The translations under genes were made by a program, and so were the position numbers. This document shows positions 25,760 to 35,555 of a stretch of 64,000 nt of DNA, one piece after another; the stretch's first letter is position 1; every line of letters starts with the position of its first letter. Origin of the DNA: Lachnospiraceae bacterium (GTDB lineage: Bacteria; Bacillota; Clostridia; Lachnospirales; Lachnospiraceae). Below the pieces are notes generated by a model. That model saw nothing but the letters and a program-made list of their open reading frames with translations. It was not told where the DNA came from and did not search any database. Location of the stretch: positions 1 through 64,000 of the forward strand of contig SVEM01000002.1 in assembly GCA_015057375.1 (NCBI GenBank), read 5' to 3'.

Positions 25760-25789
25760 TACATATACCGCCCATATCTTTTATATATA

Positions 25790-27124
25790 TTATACAGGTG
25801 GCGGAAGCAGTTTGTTACCTCTCAGTTCGATCAGCGGTGCACCTTTATTTTCAATATAATCTCCTGTAATCGTCACGCGCCCGATGCTGTCATCCTTAGG
25901 AATCTCATACATAATATCTAACATTATGTCCTCAATTATGGCTCTTAATGCTCTTGCACCAATCTTCTTCTCGACTGCCTTTTTAGCAATTGCCCTTAAC
26001 GCCTCTTCTTCAAATATTAGTTCAACCTCATCCATTGCAAGAAGCTTTTTGTACTGCTTAAGAATCGCATTCTTTGGCTGCGTAAGAACCTTTACCATCA
26101 TATCCTCATCAAGCATCGACAATATGCATAAAATTGGCAATCTTCCGAGAAACTCCGGTATCATACCGAACTCCCTGAGGTCTTCTGCATTTACCTGTTC
26201 AATAAGATTCTCATCCTGCTTATCATTTTTCAAATATGCGTCAAAGCCCATGGAACCGGTTTTGTCGATTCGGTTCTTTATTATCTGGTCAAGCTCGGGA
26301 AATGCACCGCCGCATATAAACAGTATGTTTGAAGTGTTTACTGTATATAACGGAACCATGGCGTTCTTGTTTGTTGCTCCGACCGGCACTTCCACATCAC
26401 TTCCTTCAAGAAGCTTGAGAAGCCCCTGCTGAACCGACTCGCCGCTAACATCACGCGAATTAGTGTTGCGCTTCTTTGCAATCTTGTCTATCTCATCTAT
26501 AAATACGATTCCGTGCTCCGCACGCTTCACATCATTGCCTGCTGCCGCAAGAAGCTTACTGATCACGCTCTCAACGTCATCACCTATATATCCCGCCTCT
26601 GTGAGCGAAGTTGCATCCGTAATTGCAAGAGGCACCTTAAGCATACCTGCCAGCATCTTTACAATGTAGGTCTTGCCGCTTCCGGTAGGCCCTAACATAA
26701 GTATGTTAGACTTTTCTATACTTACCCCGTCGTCGACAACCTCATTCTTCTCTGAAAATACTCTTTTATAATGATTATAAACCGCAACGGATAGTATCTT
26801 CTTTGCCTTTTCCTGTCCCACAACATGCTCATCAAGCCTGTGCTTTATGACATGTGGCGGTGGAAGCTCAGCTAATGTAAATTCAGGTTCAGGCTCTTTA
26901 TCTTCACTTTCCTTCTTAACTTTAACCGTCTGTCTTTTTCTCATTTCTTCCTGCAGATTATCCATATTAGGCATATCCATCATAAATGCAGACATACCGC
27001 TGTTATTAATCTGGTTAAATGTTGTCTGCAGACAGTCTGAACATATATTAATATTGTTAGGCATCTTTATAATCTTTCCGGCTTTGCTTTCCGGTCTGTG
27101 ACACATATAACAAATATCTTCCAT
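25790..27124 (-). CDS. clpX: ClpX, ATPase subunit of the ClpXP protease
   Basis: The start is placed at 27124 (M-E-D-I-C-Y-M-C) with GAGAGG upstream, giving 444 residues; the longer frame would add a spurious hydrophobic leader. The N-terminal zinc-binding domain (C-Y-M-C and C-S-D-C) is followed by the AAA+ module with Walker A (G-P-T-G-S-G-K-T), Walker B (F-I-D-E-I-D-K) and the G-A-R-A-L-R sensor 2. ClpX unfolds tagged substrates and feeds them to ClpP. The sequence is rather divergent from the standard ClpX (for example an Asn/Met-rich stretch after the zinc domain), and clpP and tig are not adjacent, so it may be a second, specialised ClpX. Confidence 0.85.
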   Translation of the reverse strand: MEDICYMCHRPESKAGKIIKMPNNINICSDCLQTTFNQINNSGMSAFMMDMPNMDNLQEEMRKRQTVKVKKESEDKEPEPEFTLAELPPPHVIKHRLDEHVVGQEKAKKILSVAVYNHYKRVFSEKNEVVDDGVSIEKSNILMLGPTGSGKTYIVKMLAGMLKVPLAITDATSLTEAGYIGDDVESVISKLLAAAGNDVKRAEHGIVFIDEIDKIAKKRNTNSRDVSGESVQQGLLKLLEGSDVEVPVGATNKNAMVPLYTVNTSNILFICGGAFPELDQIIKNRIDKTGSMGFDAYLKNDKQDENLIEQVNAEDLREFGMIPEFLGRLPILCILSMLDEDMMVKVLTQPKNAILKQYKKLLAMDEVELIFEEEALRAIAKKAVEKKIGARALRAIIEDIMLDIMYEIPKDDSIGRVTITGDYIENKGAPLIELRGNKLLPPPV

Positions 27125-27154
27125 ATCTGTACCTCTCTGTTTTATTAGAAAAAT

Positions 27155-27183
27155 ATTATACATAAATAAAGTAACAATGGCAA
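27155..27183 (-). promoter_or_regulatory. Promoter of clpX
   Basis: On the minus strand: TTGCCA (27178-27183), a 17-base spacer and a perfect TATAAT (27155-27160), about 30 bases before the start. Confidence 0.7.
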
Positions 27184-27194
27184 GCAATACAAAA

Positions 27195-27237
27195 GAAAAT
27201 ACCGAGAAGCATACAAACATCAGATCCCGGTATTTTC
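27195..27237 (-). terminator. Terminator after the HtrA gene
   Basis: A perfect 10-bp stem (27195-27204 with 27228-27237) followed on the minus strand by TTTTGT. It lies 33 bases after the htrA stop and just before the clpX promoter. Confidence 0.7.
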
Positions 27238-27269
27238 TGCTTATATATTAATGAAAGAGGGAGAATTTA

Positions 27270-28766
27270 TTACCACGGCATAAAATCGCCAAAATAGTCA
27301 TCCCATATGTCATTGAACGCATCGTCATTTCCATTGTTTCCGTTATTGCCGTTACCATTGTCAGGCGCGCGGTTTGCATCGTTATCCTGAGCATTGTCCT
27401 GGCTGCCCTGGTTATTAAGTCCTATCTCTTCTGCTGTTGCAAGTGTTACGGTTGTTTCCTTTGTATCATATCCGTTACCGTCTGCACGTCGTCTGCTGAA
27501 AACCACCTTAATCTCTGTTCCGGCACGGTAACTGTTTACTTTGTCAACAGCCGCTGAGCTGGAGTTAACCGCTATATCATTTATCATTGTAATGATATCA
27601 CCTTCCAGAAGACCTGCCTTGTCTGCCGGGCTCTTCTTCTGAACTGCTGCAATATATACTCCATCAGGAACACCGTACATTTCTACAGCATCATTTGATA
27701 TATCCTGTAAACTTACTCCCATATATCCACGCTCTTCTTCTGTAAGTGTTTCTCTGTTCATGAGATCTTTAATAATAGGTGTTGCCTGTGAAATAGGAAT
27801 TGCATAACACATTCCTTCTACATCAGTACTGCTTATCTTTGCACTGTTGATTCCGACCACCTCGCCGCCTGCATTAAGAAGCGGGCCGCCGCTGTTACCG
27901 CCATTGATGGCAGCATCTGTCTGTAAAAATGACATTGTCTTCGTTTCTCCTGTTGCACTTCCTATATCAAGCTTTCTATCCTTCGCACTTATATATCCTA
28001 CCGTAACAGACTGACCCATACCCTGTGCATTACCGATTGCAATTGCCATCTGACCAACCTTAACTTTGTCAGAGTCACCGAGAACTGCTATTTTTATAGA
28101 ATCCATAGTTTCTTCATCTATATCTTCAAGTTTAACTGCTATAACCGCAAGGTCTGCATCTGCAGCAGTTCCCTTTACAATTGCTTCCGCTGTTTCTTCA
28201 TTATTAAATGTAACCTGTATGCCGGTTGAATCTTCCACAACATGATTGTTTGTTGCAAGAAGAAGCTCTGTATCATTCTGTCCTACGATAAATCCGGTTC
28301 CGCTTGAAGCCGCCTCCTGCTCATACGGCTGACCAAACATCGAATATCCCTGAACCGATGTTGTACTTACAATAGAAACAACTGTCGGCATAGCTGCCTC
28401 AACTATTTCAGATACATCCACCGCACTTCCGGTGTAAGTTCCGACATCTGCAAGTTCTACCGGCTTTGCAGTTTCCTGTGGTGTTGCATTTTCCGCATTC
28501 CCGTCAGCATTATTAGAACCTGCCATCTGTGCTGCATACTGATCAATTATCTTAAATGTACTCTTAACAAATGTTACACCTAAACTGATTACTATAAATG
28601 CAGCAAGTGCAATGCCAACTCCTATAAGCCATTTCTTTCTGTTGTTTTTATTTTTCTTAGGATTATTGTCGTAATTGTTATTATAGTTATTATTGAAGTC
28701 ATTGTTATTGTAGTCGTTATTATAATTGTTGTTATAATTGTTATTATTAGCTTCAAAATTATCCAT
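27270..28766 (-). CDS. htrA: HtrA/DegP-like membrane-anchored serine protease
   Basis: 498 residues. A ~35-residue Asn/Tyr-rich cytoplasmic N-terminus and a basic stretch precede one membrane helix (~46-68). The trypsin-like domain has H175 (N-N-H-V-V), D205 (D-A-D-L-A) and S292 (G-G-N-S-G-G-P). A PDZ domain follows (~350-445), then an Asn/Gly/Asp-rich tail ending near F-M-P-W. HtrA degrades misfolded exported proteins at the outer face of the membrane. A ribosome site (AAGGAGAG) is present and a terminator follows. Confidence 0.93.
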   Translation of the reverse strand: MDNFEANNNNYNNNYNNDYNNNDFNNNYNNNYDNNPKKNKNNRKKWLIGVGIALAAFIVISLGVTFVKSTFKIIDQYAAQMAGSNNADGNAENATPQETAKPVELADVGTYTGSAVDVSEIVEAAMPTVVSIVSTTSVQGYSMFGQPYEQEAASSGTGFIVGQNDTELLLATNNHVVEDSTGIQVTFNNEETAEAIVKGTAADADLAVIAVKLEDIDEETMDSIKIAVLGDSDKVKVGQMAIAIGNAQGMGQSVTVGYISAKDRKLDIGSATGETKTMSFLQTDAAINGGNSGGPLLNAGGEVVGINSAKISSTDVEGMCYAIPISQATPIIKDLMNRETLTEEERGYMGVSLQDISNDAVEMYGVPDGVYIAAVQKKSPADKAGLLEGDIITMINDIAVNSSSAAVDKVNSYRAGTEIKVVFSRRRADGNGYDTKETTVTLATAEEIGLNNQGSQDNAQDNDANRAPDNGNGNNGNNGNDDAFNDIWDDYFGDFMPW

Positions 28767-28845
28767 ACCCGTCTCTCCTTTTCCTTTTGTTGTGGCTTAT
28801 TATAGGCAGAATTTGTGTATACTTTGTGAATAGTAAAAGTTTATA

Positions 28846-28874
28846 TTGTGAAATCACGCATTTTCGATTATGAT
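28846..28874 (+). promoter_or_regulatory. Promoter of the EPS glycosylphosphotransferase gene
   Basis: TTGTGA (28846-28851), a 17-base spacer and TATGAT (28869-28874), about 46 bases before the GTG start. Confidence 0.5.
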
Positions 28875-28920
28875 GTATGTTGTAATATTGTATTAATTTG
28901 ACTTTTGGAAGGATAAAATC

Positions 28921-30351
28921 GTGATTAAAGAAAATCAGCGTTTGCTTAATTTGTTTCATCTCGTAATAGATGCGCTTATTATCGTTTTTTCATTTTGTTT
29001 TGCATATCACTTACGATTTGATATAAAGGATAGTTTCCTTATACGTTTCGATATAATTAATGAGCCTATCGGCCGATATCTGTCTTTAGCAGAATATATG
29101 CCGATGCTCATATATCTTATACCTTTTTATATTATATCTTACTATATTTTCGGTCTGTACAACCCAAAACGTACTATGGGAAGACGTATGGAGATATGGG
29201 CACTTGTTAAGGCGAATGCAATAGGTATATTATATTGTACAACTCTTTTGTACTTTTTTAAGGCAACCTACTACGCCAGACTGTTTCTTGCAATCTTCTT
29301 TATTTTGAATATAGTTCTGGATTTTATTTTCAGACACCTTGTTTCAAAAACACTCAGAAAATTACGCCGCAGCGGACGTAACCTGAAGCATGTTCTTCTT
29401 GTAGGCTACGGAGATACTGCCAAAGGATATGTTGACAGAATTCTTGAGCATCCTGACTGGGGATTTTATATTCACGGAATTCTTGATGACAACGAGAAAA
29501 AGGGGACCGAATACCGCGGCATAAAGATTGTTGGAGACATCGATTGCCTGCCTAAGCTTTTGGATTCTAACGAATATGACGAGATTGTAATCACACTTAA
29601 ATTAAAAGAATACGAAAAACTTGCGGGAATTGTAATTACAACTGAAAAATATGGTGTTCATACCAAGTTTGTACCTGATTACAACAATGTTATTCCTACC
29701 AAGCCTTATACCGAAGACCTTGAGGGCCTTCCGGTAGTACATGTTAGAAATGTACCTTTAAGTGATCCGGTTAATAAGTTTTTAAAGCGTATATTTGACA
29801 TTGTCGGAGCTATATTCTGCATAATCATTTTCTCAATTCCTATGCTTATTGTTTCGCTCCTTGTTAAGTTCACATCACCGGGACCGCTTATATTTAAGCA
29901 GAAACGTATAGGTCTTCATAACCGTGCATTTAATATGTACAAGTTCCGTTCCATGCGCGTTCAGACTGCTTCTGAAGAGAAAAAGGCATGGACAACCATG
30001 AACGACCCTCGTGTTACACCTGTCGGAAAGTTCATAAGAAGTACAAGCCTTGATGAGCTTCCACAGTTTTTCAATGTTCTTAAGGGCGATATGAGCCTTG
30101 TTGGTCCCCGCCCTGAAAGACCTTACTTTGTTGATAAGTTTAAGGAAGATATCCCTCGTTATATGGTCAAACATCAAGTTCGTCCGGGTATAACCGGCTG
30201 GGCACAGGTTAACGGCTACAGGGGAGATACCTCTATCAAAAAACGTATTGACTGCGATATTTATTATATAGAAAACTGGTCACTTAGCCTTGACATCAAA
30301 ATCCTTGTACTTACACTGTTCAAGGGCTTTGTAAATAAAAATGCATATTAA
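28921..30351 (+). CDS. Polyprenyl glycosylphosphotransferase (exopolysaccharide priming enzyme, WcaJ/CpsE family)
   Basis: 476 residues from a GTG start with GGAAGGA upstream. Four N-terminal membrane helices (~10-140), a Rossmann-like CoA-binding-type middle domain ([10 protein letters not shown] near 160) and a C-terminal bacterial sugar transferase domain (K-F-R-S-M-R, D-E-L-P-Q, G-P-R-P-E). It transfers a sugar-1-phosphate, probably glucose- or galactose-1-phosphate, from UDP-sugar to undecaprenyl phosphate and so starts synthesis of a surface polysaccharide. The next gene encodes an LCP ligase 12 bases downstream. No other glycosyltransferases are near, so the rest of the pathway must be elsewhere. 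Confidence 0.92.
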   Translation: MIKENQRLLNLFHLVIDALIIVFSFCFAYHLRFDIKDSFLIRFDIINEPIGRYLSLAEYMPMLIYLIPFYIISYYIFGLYNPKRTMGRRMEIWALVKANAIGILYCTTLLYFFKATYYARLFLAIFFILNIVLDFIFRHLVSKTLRKLRRSGRNLKHVLLVGYGDTAKGYVDRILEHPDWGFYIHGILDDNEKKGTEYRGIKIVGDIDCLPKLLDSNEYDEIVITLKLKEYEKLAGIVITTEKYGVHTKFVPDYNNVIPTKPYTEDLEGLPVVHVRNVPLSDPVNKFLKRIFDIVGAIFCIIIFSIPMLIVSLLVKFTSPGPLIFKQKRIGLHNRAFNMYKFRSMRVQTASEEKKAWTTMNDPRVTPVGKFIRSTSLDELPQFFNVLKGDMSLVGPRPERPYFVDKFKEDIPRYMVKHQVRPGITGWAQVNGYRGDTSIKKRIDCDIYYIENWSLSLDIKILVLTLFKGFVNKNAY

Positions 30352-30363
30352 GAAGGGACTTCT

Positions 30364-31356
30364 ATGTCTGATAAAAAGAAGCATAAACGCAATAAAATAA
30401 TTCTTTTTCTGGAAATAATCCTTATTCTGATTGCAGGAGCTCTTGCATTATTTCTGTACACATTTGAAAAACTCGATAATATCGAATGGACAGATTCAGA
30501 AGTCTATAAAAATGATCTGTCCGATGATATTGACGGCTATACCAATATAGCTATTTTCGGTGTTGATTCCCGTGAAAATGACCTTACCAAAAATACACGA
30601 AGCGATTCTATAATCATTGCAAGCATTAACAATCGAAGCAAGAAGGTTAAGCTTGTATCTTTATATCGTGATACTTATGTCTATATACCTGACCATGGTT
30701 ACACAAAGCTTAATCATGCATATGCTTACGGCGGACCAAAGCTGGCTATAGAAACTATAAACCGCAACTTTGATCTGAATATTACTGACTTTGTTACAGT
30801 TAATTTCAGCGCCGTAACAGATATCGTGGATGCACTCGGCGGAATAACCGTAAATATAACAAAAGAAGAACTCAAACAGGTCAACCGCTATGCAAAAGAC
30901 GTTGCAAATATCAATAACAAAGAATGGACCAAAATAGAAAAACCGGGCGAACAGACTCTTACAGGAGTCCAGGCCACCGGTTATTGTCGTGTACGCTATA
31001 CCGCAGGCGGCGATTTTACAAGAACGGAACGTCAGAGAACTGTCATTTCCGCAATTCTTGCCAAAGCAAAATCCCATCCTGTAAAGGCTGTTAAAGCTAT
31101 GAACACCGTGCTTCCTCAGATATCGACAGGTATGGACAAATCAGAACTTGCTAAGCTTTCTGTTTTCCTGCCATTTTACAATATCGATGAGCAGACCGGT
31201 TTCCCATTTGAAAATAAAACGACAAAAATAAACGGAGCTTCCGTCGTTCTTCCTACAACGCTAAGCTCCAATGTATCCGAACTTCATAAGTATTTGTTCG
31301 GAATAAATGATTACCAGCCTTCATCTACAGTTGAAGACATCAATTCCCATATGTAA
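30364..31356 (+). CDS. LytR-CpsA-Psr (LCP) family cell-wall polymer ligase
   Basis: 330 residues: a short basic cytoplasmic tail, one membrane helix (~13-33) and an extracellular LCP domain with the conserved acidic and Arg residues (G-V-D-S-R, R-S-D-S-I-I, Y-R-D-T-Y, and R-T-E-R-Q-R). LCP proteins transfer lipid-linked glycopolymers to peptidoglycan. Directly after the EPS priming gene, it would attach the same polymer to the wall. Its last 17 bases overlap the convergent thioesterase gene. Confidence 0.92.
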   Translation: MSDKKKHKRNKIILFLEIILILIAGALALFLYTFEKLDNIEWTDSEVYKNDLSDDIDGYTNIAIFGVDSRENDLTKNTRSDSIIIASINNRSKKVKLVSLYRDTYVYIPDHGYTKLNHAYAYGGPKLAIETINRNFDLNITDFVTVNFSAVTDIVDALGGITVNITKEELKQVNRYAKDVANINNKEWTKIEKPGEQTLTGVQATGYCRVRYTAGGDFTRTERQRTVISAILAKAKSHPVKAVKAMNTVLPQISTGMDKSELAKLSVFLPFYNIDEQTGFPFENKTTKINGASVVLPTTLSSNVSELHKYLFGINDYQPSSTVEDINSHM

Positions 31357-32062
31357 ATTCTACACTTGCATAGTTTTTTTCTTCTGTACTTTCAAATACT
31401 ACAAGCACCTTATCATCAGATTTATATACTTTTGGAATAAATGTATCTCCAAGATACGCCTGCTGCTTATACTCGGCACGTATTCTTCTTATATTATCAA
31501 CATCATCAATATAATGTGACGCAAGCTTAACATACTGACTGTTATTTACATGGTTGTTGGTATCAAGATTGCCCTTTTCTATCTGAAATGAAGGCATCGT
31601 CTCATATTCGATTCCAGCTTCCGGTGTAATCTTTCTTCCCATGTACTCCATGTCAATCTTTTCGCCGCTTCCAAACACCTCGGCCATTCCCGGAAGTGTA
31701 GGAGAAGGCTTTCCATTGTCCCTGTTTACAAATGACCACAATGAATTTGCTACCGAAAGAACTTTTCCTTCTTTATTTTTCAGTATAAAATTACGTGAAC
31801 CTAAGAACCCTCTCATATCGTAAGGGATTGTTGTTATTACTATGTCCTCGCCAAAATCCGGCATCTCATATATATCTATCTGCCATGAATTAAGCGCCCA
31901 GAATACATGATGTTCTTTAAGCACATTAACACCAAACCCGAGATCCTCTGAGTGGAACGTCGCAATATCCTGATAATAATCTAATAAAGCAAAAGGAGAC
32001 AGCTTCCCATTTGGTGCCGTCTCACTATATCTTATTCTTGATTCCATGTTATACATATACAT
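31340..32062 (-). CDS. Acyl-ACP thioesterase
   Basis: 240 residues when begun at the ATG at 32062, which overlaps the stop of the upstream phosphatase gene (TAATG); GTG at 32068 is also possible. It has the double hot-dog layout of FatA/FatB-type acyl-ACP thioesterases: R-Y-S-E-T and L-L-D-Y-Y-Q-D-I-A in the first half and L-D-T-N-N-H-V-N-N-S-Q-Y in the second, carrying the catalytic Asp, Asn and His. It releases free fatty acids from acyl-ACP in the cytoplasm. It is the last gene of the sulfation operon by spacing, though a functional link is not obvious. Confidence 0.88.
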   Translation of the reverse strand: MYMYNMESRIRYSETAPNGKLSPFALLDYYQDIATFHSEDLGFGVNVLKEHHVFWALNSWQIDIYEMPDFGEDIVITTIPYDMRGFLGSRNFILKNKEGKVLSVANSLWSFVNRDNGKPSPTLPGMAEVFGSGEKIDMEYMGRKITPEAGIEYETMPSFQIEKGNLDTNNHVNNSQYVKLASHYIDDVDNIRRIRAEYKQQAYLGDTFIPKVYKSDDKVLVVFESTEEKNYASVEFTYGN

Positions 32063-32784
32063 TACCACTTTTCTTTAATAGTCTCTGCAAAAAAACCTGA
32101 AGCAGATATATCTTCCCCGCCTTTTGCAAGATGCATCGTATCTCCCATAACCTGGCATCTGAAATATGCCTCGCCGGATACTCTCTCTTCCGTATCAAGA
32201 ACTGTCACTGATGTCGGTGCAAGAAAGAATCCATGCCATAACGCCGGTGCTGATATGCCAAGCAAATGAGCCATCATAGCCATCGTAACCCCAAGATGAC
32301 AAAAGATAACTATAGTTGCATCACTATGCTCAGTACATGTGTAATATCTGCCTTTTCTTACATATCCGTATCTGGCAATGATACTGTCTATACCTTCGCA
32401 TACTGATGTCCATTCAGCATGTATATCATCTTTGCTTGTAAGCATAAGATCTGTCTTTGCCCAATTGTCCTTATCATACATCTGCTCAATATCAGTCCAG
32501 TGAGCAGGAAGAAAATCCCAACATATACCATCAAAATCATTAAATGGATTATGCACTCTCCCCTTAAACTCTCTGAGCCATGGAAAAACTTCTGCAGTGC
32601 GGTTAATACGCTTTAATGTACAGCTTGCCGTATCTTTCGCACGTCCAAGCGGAGAGCAGTAAAAATCTGTAACATCCCAATTAACAATACGGTCAGCGAG
32701 AAGCTCTGCTTCCCGCCAACCCTTTTCTGTCAGTGAGTCAATCGAATAATCAGGATCTCCATGTCGTACAAATATAATTCTCAT
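32062..32784 (-). CDS. Histidine phosphatase superfamily protein
   Basis: 240 residues with the R-H-G motif at residues 7-9, a second conserved Arg (S-P-L-G-R-A) and the later catalytic His (F-C-H-L-G). The family removes phosphate from sugars, nucleotides or proteins through a phosphohistidine; the substrate cannot be read from sequence. Its position 33 bases after cysNC raises the possibility that it acts on a nucleotide or sulfate-pathway by-product such as PAP or APS, which is speculative. The stop overlaps the thioesterase start. Confidence 0.82.
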   Translation of the reverse strand: MRIIFVRHGDPDYSIDSLTEKGWREAELLADRIVNWDVTDFYCSPLGRAKDTASCTLKRINRTAEVFPWLREFKGRVHNPFNDFDGICWDFLPAHWTDIEQMYDKDNWAKTDLMLTSKDDIHAEWTSVCEGIDSIIARYGYVRKGRYYTCTEHSDATIVIFCHLGVTMAMMAHLLGISAPALWHGFFLAPTSVTVLDTEERVSGEAYFRCQVMGDTMHLAKGGEDISASGFFAETIKEKW

Positions 32785-32817
32785 AAATTTCCCTGAATAA
32801 TACCTTCTTATTTTATA

Positions 32818-34638
32818 TTAGTCCTCAATAAACAGCTTCATAAGTTCATCAACACAATCATTGATTTCTTTGCCTGTTGTGTCAATTACGAGGTCTGCAT
32901 TGTGAGGGATCTCATACGGACTGTTAACGCCTGTAAAGTCTTTAATCTCATTTCTCTCAGCCTTAGCGTAAAGTCCCTTAACATCACGCTTTGCACACTC
33001 TTCCTTAGGGGTAGATACATATACTTCCCTAAATGCCTCTCCTATAATATCAGCTGCATTTCTTCTGTCCTTCTCATATGGAGCAATAGCAGATACAAGG
33101 ACTATAATACCTGCGTCATTTATGAGTCTTGCTGCTTCAGCAATTCTTCTGATGTTCTCTGCACGGTCTTCTTCTCCAAAACTAAGGTTACTGTTAAGTC
33201 CGTGACGAACATTATCTCCATCGAGAATCATTGTGTGTTTACCAAGCATGAGAAGTCTCTTCTCAAGGGCATTGGCAAGAGTAGATTTGCCTGCACCGCT
33301 TAATCCTGTAAACCATACAGTCTTAGCCTTCTGTCCAAGTTCCTTCTCTCTGATTTCTCTTGTTATATCCATATCCTGCCATACAACATTGTCTTCACGA
33401 TTAAGCTCGCGTTTTACAACACCGCATGCAGATGTCATATTAGACTCGCCGTCAATAAGGATAAAGCATCCAAGAGAATTAATCTTACTAAACTGTGCAA
33501 GAACAACCTTGTCAGCTGTCATAATCTCGCACACGCCAATCTCATTCTTATTAAGTGTATCGCATGTTACACGTTTTCCTGAGTTAATATCAATACCATG
33601 ACATACTCTTGTAATAGAAGCAAGAATCTTCTTTGTTCCTATCTTAAGATAGTAGCTCTTTCCTGTCTGAAGAGGTTCGTCATCCATCCAAAGAACCTGA
33701 CTTCTGAACAGGTTAGCAACCTTAGCATCTGTCTCTCCTACGATTACACAGCCTCTGGAGATATCCATCTCACGGTCGATACATATAGTAACAGGCTGTC
33801 CGCTTATAGCCTGACGAACCATATTATCACATACATATACTTCGGTAACAACTGCAGTCTCTCCACTAGGAAGCGCAGTAATCTTATCACCAGGTTTAAC
33901 TGTACCCTCTTCGATCTGTCCCTGGAATCCTCTGAAAGTTCTGTCAGGTCTGCACACTCTCTGTACAGGCATAACAAATGGCTTATCAGTATTTTCACTC
34001 TCTGTATCAATATTCTCAAGGTACTCTAATAAAGGTACTCCGTCAAACCAAGGAGTCTTGTCTGATAATGTTGTAAGGTTATCACCCTTAGTAGCTGATA
34101 CCGGAATAACATAAATGTTCTCATATTCGATATCTTCCATAAGATCCATGATATCTGCCTTAATCTTCTCAAATACTCTCTTGTCATAATCAACAATATC
34201 CATCTTATTAATAACGAATACGAAATGCTTAATACCCATAAGCGCACATATTCTAAGATGTCTTCTTGTCTGAATGAGCACACCCTTAGATGCGTCTGTA
34301 AGAAGAATTGCAAGGTCTGCAAACGATGCTCCTACTGCCATATTACGTGTATACTCTTCATGTCCCGGAGTATCTGCAACGATAAAACTTCTGTTTTCTG
34401 TTGTAAAATATCTGTAAGCAACGTCAATGGTAATTCCCTGCTCACGCTCTGCCATAAGACCGTCAAGAAGAAGTGAATAATCAGGCTCACCGTCATTACT
34501 TCCTATCTTACTGTCCATCTCAAGAGCCTTTTCCTGGTCTGTGAAGATAAGCTTTGCATCATAAAGCATATGTCCTATAAGTGTTGACTTACCGTCATCA
34601 ACGCTACCACATGTTATAAACTTAAGAAGGCCTTTCAT
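32818..34638 (-). CDS. cysNC: Bifunctional sulfate adenylyltransferase GTPase subunit / APS kinase (CysN-CysC fusion)
   Basis: 606 residues. The N-terminal ~430 are an EF-Tu-like GTPase: P-loop (G-S-V-D-D-G-K-S-T), D-T-P-G-H-E-E and N-K-M-D, followed by two beta-barrel domains. From ~440 a second P-loop (G-L-S-G-A-G-K-S-T) begins the APS kinase domain with L-D-G-D-N-V-R. With CysD it makes APS from sulfate and ATP, and the kinase half then makes PAPS. The start overlaps the cysD stop (TAATG). No PAPS or APS reductase is adjacent, so PAPS use for sulfation is more likely. Confidence 0.95.
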   Translation of the reverse strand: MKGLLKFITCGSVDDGKSTLIGHMLYDAKLIFTDQEKALEMDSKIGSNDGEPDYSLLLDGLMAEREQGITIDVAYRYFTTENRSFIVADTPGHEEYTRNMAVGASFADLAILLTDASKGVLIQTRRHLRICALMGIKHFVFVINKMDIVDYDKRVFEKIKADIMDLMEDIEYENIYVIPVSATKGDNLTTLSDKTPWFDGVPLLEYLENIDTESENTDKPFVMPVQRVCRPDRTFRGFQGQIEEGTVKPGDKITALPSGETAVVTEVYVCDNMVRQAISGQPVTICIDREMDISRGCVIVGETDAKVANLFRSQVLWMDDEPLQTGKSYYLKIGTKKILASITRVCHGIDINSGKRVTCDTLNKNEIGVCEIMTADKVVLAQFSKINSLGCFILIDGESNMTSACGVVKRELNREDNVVWQDMDITREIREKELGQKAKTVWFTGLSGAGKSTLANALEKRLLMLGKHTMILDGDNVRHGLNSNLSFGEEDRAENIRRIAEAARLINDAGIIVLVSAIAPYEKDRRNAADIIGEAFREVYVSTPKEECAKRDVKGLYAKAERNEIKDFTGVNSPYEIPHNADLVIDTTGKEINDCVDELMKLFIED

Positions 34639-35537
34639 TAGAAATATCCCTCCCTTTTTCTTCTTTCCATACTTGCCGCACCCTCATAATCAATTACACG
34701 GCTTGTACGCTCTGATGATACTGCACTAAGTGTCTCTTCTATAATCTCAGGAAGTGTTACAGCATCTGATTCAACACCACCTGTAAGAGGATAACAGCCA
34801 AGTGTACGGAAACGTACTTTCTTCATCTCGACTTTCTCACCCTCACGAAGCTTCATTCTGTCGTCATCTACCATGATAATGTTCCCATCACGGTAAACTA
34901 CAGGTCTCTCTTTTGCAAAATAAAGAGGAACGATTGGAATATTCTCACGCTCGATGTACTGCCATATATCACGCTCAGTCCAGTTAGATAATGGGAATAC
35001 TCTTATACTTTCACCCTTAATAATCTGTGTATTGTAAAGTTTCCACATCTCAGGTCTCTGGTTCTTAGGATCCCAGGCATGCTTGCTGTTACGGAATGAG
35101 AAAATTCTCTCTTTTGCTCTTGACTTCTCTTCATCACGTCTTCCGCCACCAAATGCTGCCGTGAATCCATACTTATCAAGTGCAGCTTTAAGAGCCTGTG
35201 TCTTCATAACGTCTGTATAAATTGAACCATGGTCAAAAGGATTAATTCCCTTATCTATACCATCCTGGTTACTATATACGATCATCTCCATACCGGATTC
35301 TTCAGCAACCTTATCTCTGAATTCGATCATTTCCTTAAATTTCCACGTTGTGTCTATGTGCATAAGTGGAAACGGCGGCTTCTCCGGATAGAATGCTTTC
35401 TGTGCAAGTCTAAGCATAACAGAACTGTCTTTTCCGATTGAATAGAGCATAACCGGCTTTTCACACTCAGCAGCAACTTCACGCATAATGTGAATAGCTT
35501 CTGCTTCAAGCTTATCAAGCTGTGATAGTGTACTCAT
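34638..35537 (-). CDS. cysD: Sulfate adenylyltransferase subunit 2
   Basis: 299 residues, the usual length. The PP-loop (S-I-G-K-D-S-S) and the family motifs [16 protein letters not shown] and N-W-T-E-R-D-I-W are intact. It forms APS together with the GTPase subunit encoded by the next gene, whose ATG overlaps this stop. It lies 18 bases after the arylsulfotransferase-like gene. Confidence 0.95.
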   Translation of the reverse strand: MSTLSQLDKLEAEAIHIMREVAAECEKPVMLYSIGKDSSVMLRLAQKAFYPEKPPFPLMHIDTTWKFKEMIEFRDKVAEESGMEMIVYSNQDGIDKGINPFDHGSIYTDVMKTQALKAALDKYGFTAAFGGGRRDEEKSRAKERIFSFRNSKHAWDPKNQRPEMWKLYNTQIIKGESIRVFPLSNWTERDIWQYIERENIPIVPLYFAKERPVVYRDGNIIMVDDDRMKLREGEKVEMKKVRFRTLGCYPLTGGVESDAVTLPEIIEETLSAVSSERTSRVIDYEGAASMERRKREGYF

Positions 35538-35555
35538 CTCTTTCCTCCTGATATA

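Noticed and set aside
32818..35537. Assimilatory sulfate reduction operon
   Set aside because: cysD and cysNC are present but no cysH, cysI/J or sulfate transporter is adjacent; the partner gene is a sulfotransferase-family protein.
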